This document shows positions 58,962 to 64,000 of a DNA stretch of 64,000 nt, in pieces (the first letter of the stretch is position 1; each line of letters starts with the position of its first letter). The notes beneath the pieces are model-generated. The model saw nothing but the letters and a program-made list of their open reading frames with translations. It was not told the origin of the DNA and searched no databases. The DNA comes from Scortum barcoo (taxonomy: Eukaryota; Chordata; Actinopteri; Centrarchiformes; Terapontidae). The translations under genes were made by a program, and so were the position numbers. Location: NCBI GenBank assembly GCA_023238725.1, contig CM041531.1:19872643-19936642 (forward strand). The letters are read 5' to 3'.

Positions 58962-59482
58962 AAGCTGCAGTTGGTAGGATTGAGTGGGCATAGCTTGGAA
59001 ATTTGAATGAGTGCAACTTCCAGATCCCTCTTTCCCCAGTGTGCTACAGCCTCTAAAGCCACTCGCCACAGATTCAGTTTAAAGTCTTATTGTTTATTTT
59101 TAGCTTGTTTTCCTTCATTGGTCTGTTTACTCGTCTTTGTCATTTAAGCTGTCGACAATGACGGGATGGGCAGTTTTCTCATTGCTTGGTTGTTTGGTGG
59201 TTATTTGTCTGCTATTGTGTCCACTCACTGAAGATACTAAGTGAGAGCTTGTGCGCGCAGCAGTGTGTGCGCAGCAGCAGTGATTGACACTCTATCAGAC
59301 ACTCCCCCTTGCTCTGATTGGTTGTTTTGATTCGGACATGGTGGTTTCTTGCAGATGGCCTTAGCGGCTACCTCTCTCATGTCCTTCTGTCAGGACATAG
59401 TGACAGTTACTGACTAAATAAATAAGAACTTTCTGATTGACAAGTCATTTTTATAGGGGTTACCTCCTACAACTTCAATTAG
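58962..59482. mobile_element. Degenerate non-autonomous DNA transposon (MITE-like)
   Basis: The left end gctgcagttggtagga and the right end, read in reverse complement (ttgaagttgtagga), are near-matching inverted termini about 500 bp apart. The inside contains gctctgattggttgt, which recurs in abundant teleost MITEs with aaagctgcagttggta ends. No ORF; target-site duplication not certain. Confidence 0.5.
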
Positions 59483-59925
59483 CTGGCTTACCTTCCACTA
59501 ATATGCATAGATTGGCTCGTTTTTTGTGTATAGAAAACTGTAGCTAAAATGTGACTAGAGAGGTGAGACACTTTGAGGTTTATCAGATTGACATCTTGTT
59601 GCACATGTATTGGTGACTAATTCTGCACAATCTGACAGTTAAGTTAAATTAAAAATAATGCTAGGTATGAATCTTTGAGATATCAGGTCTACATTCTGAC
59701 CATCAAACCGACATCTTTTGTTATCAATCAGAAAAGGTTGTTTGTAAGAGGTCAAAGAAGGCTAAGTCTAAAGTTGTCCGAATTCAGTGGGATTTATCAA
59801 ATGGGCAGACGTCGAGCACTGACTTTTCCCAAGCCTATAACCTTGCTCCTCATAAGGTTTGTAGCGCATCCTCACCTATGCCAATATCGCCACTACAACT
59901 GCATGTCGTAGTTACTTTTTTAGCT

Positions 59926-59939
59926 CCACAAGGGGGCAC
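59926..59939 (+). promoter_or_regulatory. CTCF-like motif in the CELF upstream intron
   Basis: CCACAAGGGGGCAC matches 13 of 14 positions of the CTCF core. Similar motifs are spread by fish repeats, so it may be repeat-derived. Confidence 0.3.
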
Positions 59940-61229
59940 TCTTGCACAAACGTATGGGCTCTATACCACTAAATTTTGGCCAGTCAGAAAGCCGGATTTT
60001 TCTAATTAATCTTCCCAGTGCCCTGGCATTAGACAGAGCATTCATCTTCTTTACATCTTTTACATTATGCATCCCCTATTCCGCTGTGTTGTGGAATGAA
60101 ATGGCTACTAGCAAGAACCTATCGCCAGAACTGATGGAAAGTGGCAGGAAGAGGAAGAAGAGTTTATTGGAAATGACACTGTTGATCTTCAGTGTGAGTC
60201 ATTTGACTGGTAGGGAGCGGGCGAGGAGCAGGGAGGAGTGGAGGGCGAGAGCATCACCTGGGCCTCGACAGATGTGACGCCTCCTGTACCTGCCAGGCCC
60301 CATTAGACGCAGCTGTTCTAAAAATAAAGCACCAGGGCTTCCTTTTTGCAGCGGGGAAATCGGATCCTGTTCCGTTCCTGTAAAGTTCAAATGAGACACG
60401 TGCCTGCTACCCGCTTGGCCACACAAATGAGCACCTGCATAATCAATAAGGCCATGCTGCCTGGTCTCTATCGCTGGTGTTGTAGCCGTGGTGTCAGTCC
60501 ATGTTCCTGTAGTCACGCCTCACACAGCAGGAATCCTGAAACCCGCCAGCTGAGCCTGGTACTACTGCTCATTACCGTTCTCCTTCCTTGGAGCTCCAGG
60601 GTTGGAAGTGAGCAAGAACCCTGAGGAGATCACCACAGAGACAGCCACTTATACTGTCAACTTGGATTTAGCAAAGACTGACAGGAGAGCGAACATCTAG
60701 CTGGATATTGGGCATCAGCGGAGGAGTGGCGTAGCTGTAAAGTCTGCCCCGAACAGGTGTTAGAGAGAAATGAGCCTGACCATCTGTCCGTGGCAGCAGA
60801 GGTGAAAAATGAAATGAGGCAACAGCTCATCCGGAGCACACGTGACTTCGCCTTGATTGTCCCTCCATCTTTCACATTTACACCAAGGTGTCACTGTTAC
60901 AACTTGAATGGGCAGAGTGCAGTTTTACAGGTCTCCTGCAGTGTGTTAATGTTTTGGGACAAAAGTCTCATCTCGGTCCTGGCCCGAGGAGATCTAATGG
61001 CGGCTTTACAAGGCTAATTAACAAGCCATGAGCGAAGTAATGAACTTTCCAAATGTGCTGGCAAACGCAAAAATAAATTACACCCCAGTGATGGCATTAA
61101 AGGAAGTGTGAGTGTACTTGGGAGCCTTCCTTTGGGAGAGCCACAGTGAGAAAATGAATTTGGAGCTGCTATCTTTTCATTGCCTGACCTAAGAGCGTCT
61201 CAGTCGGCCCACTGCATGCCCTGGCCAGA

Positions 61230-61375
61230 GTATAGATTGCTATTAATTAGTCCGCTTTGCACCTGTCTCCAAAGCAGCTCTTATTGGATTCTGCAAGTTC
61301 CCGCTCATCTCCTATGGCCACTCGCAAGCTCTAAATTGGCATTTTATGAATATGAATAAATATCTTGTAATGCAC
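61230..61375. promoter_or_regulatory. Candidate conserved non-coding element in the CELF upstream intron
   Basis: Unique sequence with gctattaattagtccg, tttgcacctgtctcc (E-box CACCTG) and tatgaatatgaataaata; no repeat. A possible intronic enhancer. Confidence 0.25.
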
Positions 61376-64000
61376 CGTCTGCACAAGGAGATGACTCCAT
61401 GACTCCAAAGAGTTGTCCATTAAAAGTGGGAAGAGGGGAAAAAAAAAGAATACTCTTCTTAAGTACATTCATGTATTTGCATTAAGAGGGGTGAGGACCT
61501 TCCTATGGAAGTATCTGAGGATACAGAATTATGACAAAACTCATTGAGCTGACTGCTTGACCTCTTTGTACTTATCTCTCATTGAGAGGGGCTCATCTTA
61601 TCCCTCTAACAGAGCTGAGCCACACAGCTGGAGAACATTTGAGCTCTACAGCACTTCTCTGCTCTACTCTGAAGAGACCTTTGTAATCTGCACTTTCAAA
61701 CCTTGCCACTACTTTAAAATAATAATAATGTGTGTGTATCTGTGTGTGTCTGTGTGTGGTAGTTAGGAAACCTGGCTACATCATTTCGATTTTTTTTTCT
61801 TCATCACTCAAACACCACTAGTTCTCTAGGGCATTTGTACTGTATACTATAAAATTTAATTAGCAGATCCAAGGATACATAAGCTATTTTAAAATGGGGC
61901 TGGGTATAGATAAGTGAATGTCAATGCATGCTTTCATATTTTTATTATATGTATTATATGTGTACACAGTATATTAATGCCTGTGTCTATATATGTGAAG
62001 ACGTATAAAGTCATTTCAGTCCTTAGCCAGTGCACACTCACATCCTCTCACACACAAAGTAATCCACACATGTCGTCTTTGTTTCCCCCAGTGCCTCATC
62101 TCCTGACTGGAGGTGGGAGCAATTGAGTGGAAAATGGTTCCATGTCAGTCTCCAGCCATGTCCAAACTGAGGTGGCATGTGGACAGCCCCGTTTTATGAA
62201 TGCAAATAAAAAAAAGGAGATCAAAAAAGTTATCAAAACACTACTGACATCTGACAATTGCTTGTCTCAGGAAGCCTTTTCATTTCAGTGCCCGCTATAT
62301 TAAAAATTAATGGATTTTGCACAGACGCCATATGCTGTCAAGATTGATGCTTCTCTCCATGGAATAAAGTGCTACTTGTGTTGTAGGCTGCAGTATATGC
62401 ATATAGATTGTACTTTTCTTTTCCTCTCTTCTCCTTTTGTCTCTCTATTGCTCACTTCGTATCTTTCTCTTTACCCTCTGTTGTCATCCTTCACCCCATT
62501 CCTTCTCTCCAGGCAAAGAATCAGTTGCTGTGAAGTCTACTTTTCAAAAGTTTTTGCTTTTGTTTGCCAATAATGGGAATATTCTTTTAAAGAATTACTG
62601 TCCTGCTCCTGTGTCGTGGTAAATATTTTCTTTTTTTCATGATTCTATCACTTATTGCCCGCTGGCAGTAGTCAGGGAAGCTTGGTAGTAGTAAGTGTTC
62701 AGAAAGCATGGACAGCTGCATTCAACGATAAAAGGATGCCTGCTAGGCCGCTGGGTGCATTTCAAATGCAGAGTAATGTTCCAGGCAGCACAACAGAGAA
62801 GTTGTGCTTCTTATGGTCTCATTAGAAAAGCCTGATGCTGGTGCGCTGCTGCCTGGGAGGCCTGCCACCAGACTCACACATGTAGGCGTACAGACCCGGG
62901 TATACTAAGTGTTGGGAATGGCTTCTTAATGTTGTGTTAGACTTTGTTTTTCATCATCTACTGTATGTCCCAGCTGTGTAAAGGCAGGAGTCTGCTTGGA
63001 ATCAAAAGGTGCCATTTGCTCTCAGAATACACTTTTTTAGATAATTAGCATTAAATGTTGGCACACCACAGAGAGAAAAAAAAAATCTTTGTCAAAGACA
63101 CTAGCTGTTTAAATCTGAAGTTAATAGTACTCTGACTAACACTTTTGCATCCTCAACATAAAACAATTTAATTTGCCTTCCCCAAAATAACTTAAGGGAA
63201 TAATTTACTAACATGCCTCATTTAGTCATGAAAACTTTACCTCTATGCCACTTTTTGCAACTACATTAAAATATTATCATTATCTGTCTTGTGAAAGAAT
63301 TAATGAACAGTTGATCAATTGATTAGTTATTCATTAGACAAGCAATCACTTTAAGTCAATGATATTTAATTATGAATAGAAACTAAATAATTGATAGGGT
63401 AGTTCTTAATAAAAATGTTAGTTGCAGAAAAGAAATGGACTGAAGAAAATTAAGTGACACAAAGTAACTGAAAAAATGAGGTATTGCTACACATACTCAA
63501 ACTGAATTTCTCCTTGGGGAAATTGTTATATTTAATTGGCAATATTTGCCAATATTCTACATTCTAATAGATATTAGTACTTGATAAGACACACCACAAA
63601 TAAAAGCCACATAATGAGATTTTGCTTATAAAACGTGCCGGATCAAGAGTTTTCTTTTAATCTTAGAATTAAGGCAATAAGTATAGTTTTTCTTGCCTAG
63701 TAAGTATCAAAGGGGTGTTGTCTGCGAGGAATAAAATAAAATATGGTGGTGTGGCATAGTGAGTGAGGGACATTTTCTTGCTATAATGGCAATGAGTTCA
63801 AAGGATGACTGAAAGGTATCCTCATTAAATAGGCTGGGAATAAATGACATTCAAAATGAATCAGAAAAAAACAACATGAAGACAAATAGAAGCATTTTAA
63901 CATAAAAATGAAAAAAAAAGTTTCTGATGTCACATAGACTCACATCTCACACTGTGCAAATGCTGGTCATCATTAAAAATATGCCTACAACCTTTCCACT

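Larger units (their letters stand above)
57658..64000 (-). other. celf6: Intron upstream of CELF exon A, running off the window
   Basis: No exon matching the expected RRM1 segments or the short exon before EDRKLF was found in any frame. Next to exon A it carries a CT-rich tract, a UG repeat, a 20-triplet repeat and a perfect hairpin. Further out there is a degenerate DNA transposon (58962-59482) and a CTCF-like site. The rest is AT-rich unique sequence. Confidence 0.75.

Noticed and set aside
57658..64000. Search for the RRM1 exons and the short exon before EDRKLF
   Set aside because: No matching sequence in any minus frame; these exons must lie outside the window.
1..64000. CRISPR arrays, rRNA, tRNA and operon-like gene order
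   Set aside because: Nothing of the kind; the sequence is vertebrate nuclear DNA.

Overview
This is vertebrate nuclear DNA, most likely from a teleost fish. The coding signal is split into short exons with GT-AG introns, there are many CA/TG, GA and CTT microsatellites, and there are degenerate remnants typical of fish genomes: a tRNA-derived SINE, an L2-like LINE reverse transcriptase scrap and a non-autonomous DNA transposon. No bacterial, viral or organellar gene is visible.

Only one protein-coding gene can be supported. It lies on the minus strand between about 57657 and 32021 and encodes a CUGBP Elav-like family (CELF) RNA-binding protein of the CELF3/4/5/6 group. Nine exons can be placed to the base with consistent splice phases: RRM2 (exons A and B, with the end of the domain in C), the Ala/Gln/Pro/Met-rich linker (C to G) and RRM3 (G/H/I), ending in KDANRPY and TGA. 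The 5' exons (N-terminus and RRM1) are not in the window and must lie beyond 64000. Residues such as GMLGKQQ, AYAPISQAFPQQP and SEPIYTNG make celf6 the best guess, with celf4 the main alternative; this rests on remembered family sequences, not a search.

Layout: positions 1 to about 25000 are a gene-poor flank downstream of the gene, holding microsatellites, repeat remnants and patches that look like conserved regulatory DNA (homeodomain palindromes, a CTCF-like site, an RFX X-box). From about 25000 to 28450 there is minus-sense 3'-UTR-like sequence (AU-rich element, Pumilio-like site, AATAAA). It may be joined to the last coding exon by a 3'-UTR intron, because a strong splice donor lies 22 nt after the stop codon. 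From 32021 to 57657 come the coding exons and introns. From 57658 to 64000 is intron sequence upstream of the RRM2 exon, with a dense cluster of structured elements next to that exon.

The most notable points are a 5-bp tandem duplication that breaks the reading frame inside the RRM2 exon, a perfect 33-bp inverted repeat with a 6-nt loop about 380 nt upstream of that exon, two NAGNAG tandem acceptors, a 54-nt element present twice in the introns, and the possible 3'-UTR intron. I found no clear candidate for a wholly new biological system; the most open questions concern splicing and expression of this CELF gene.
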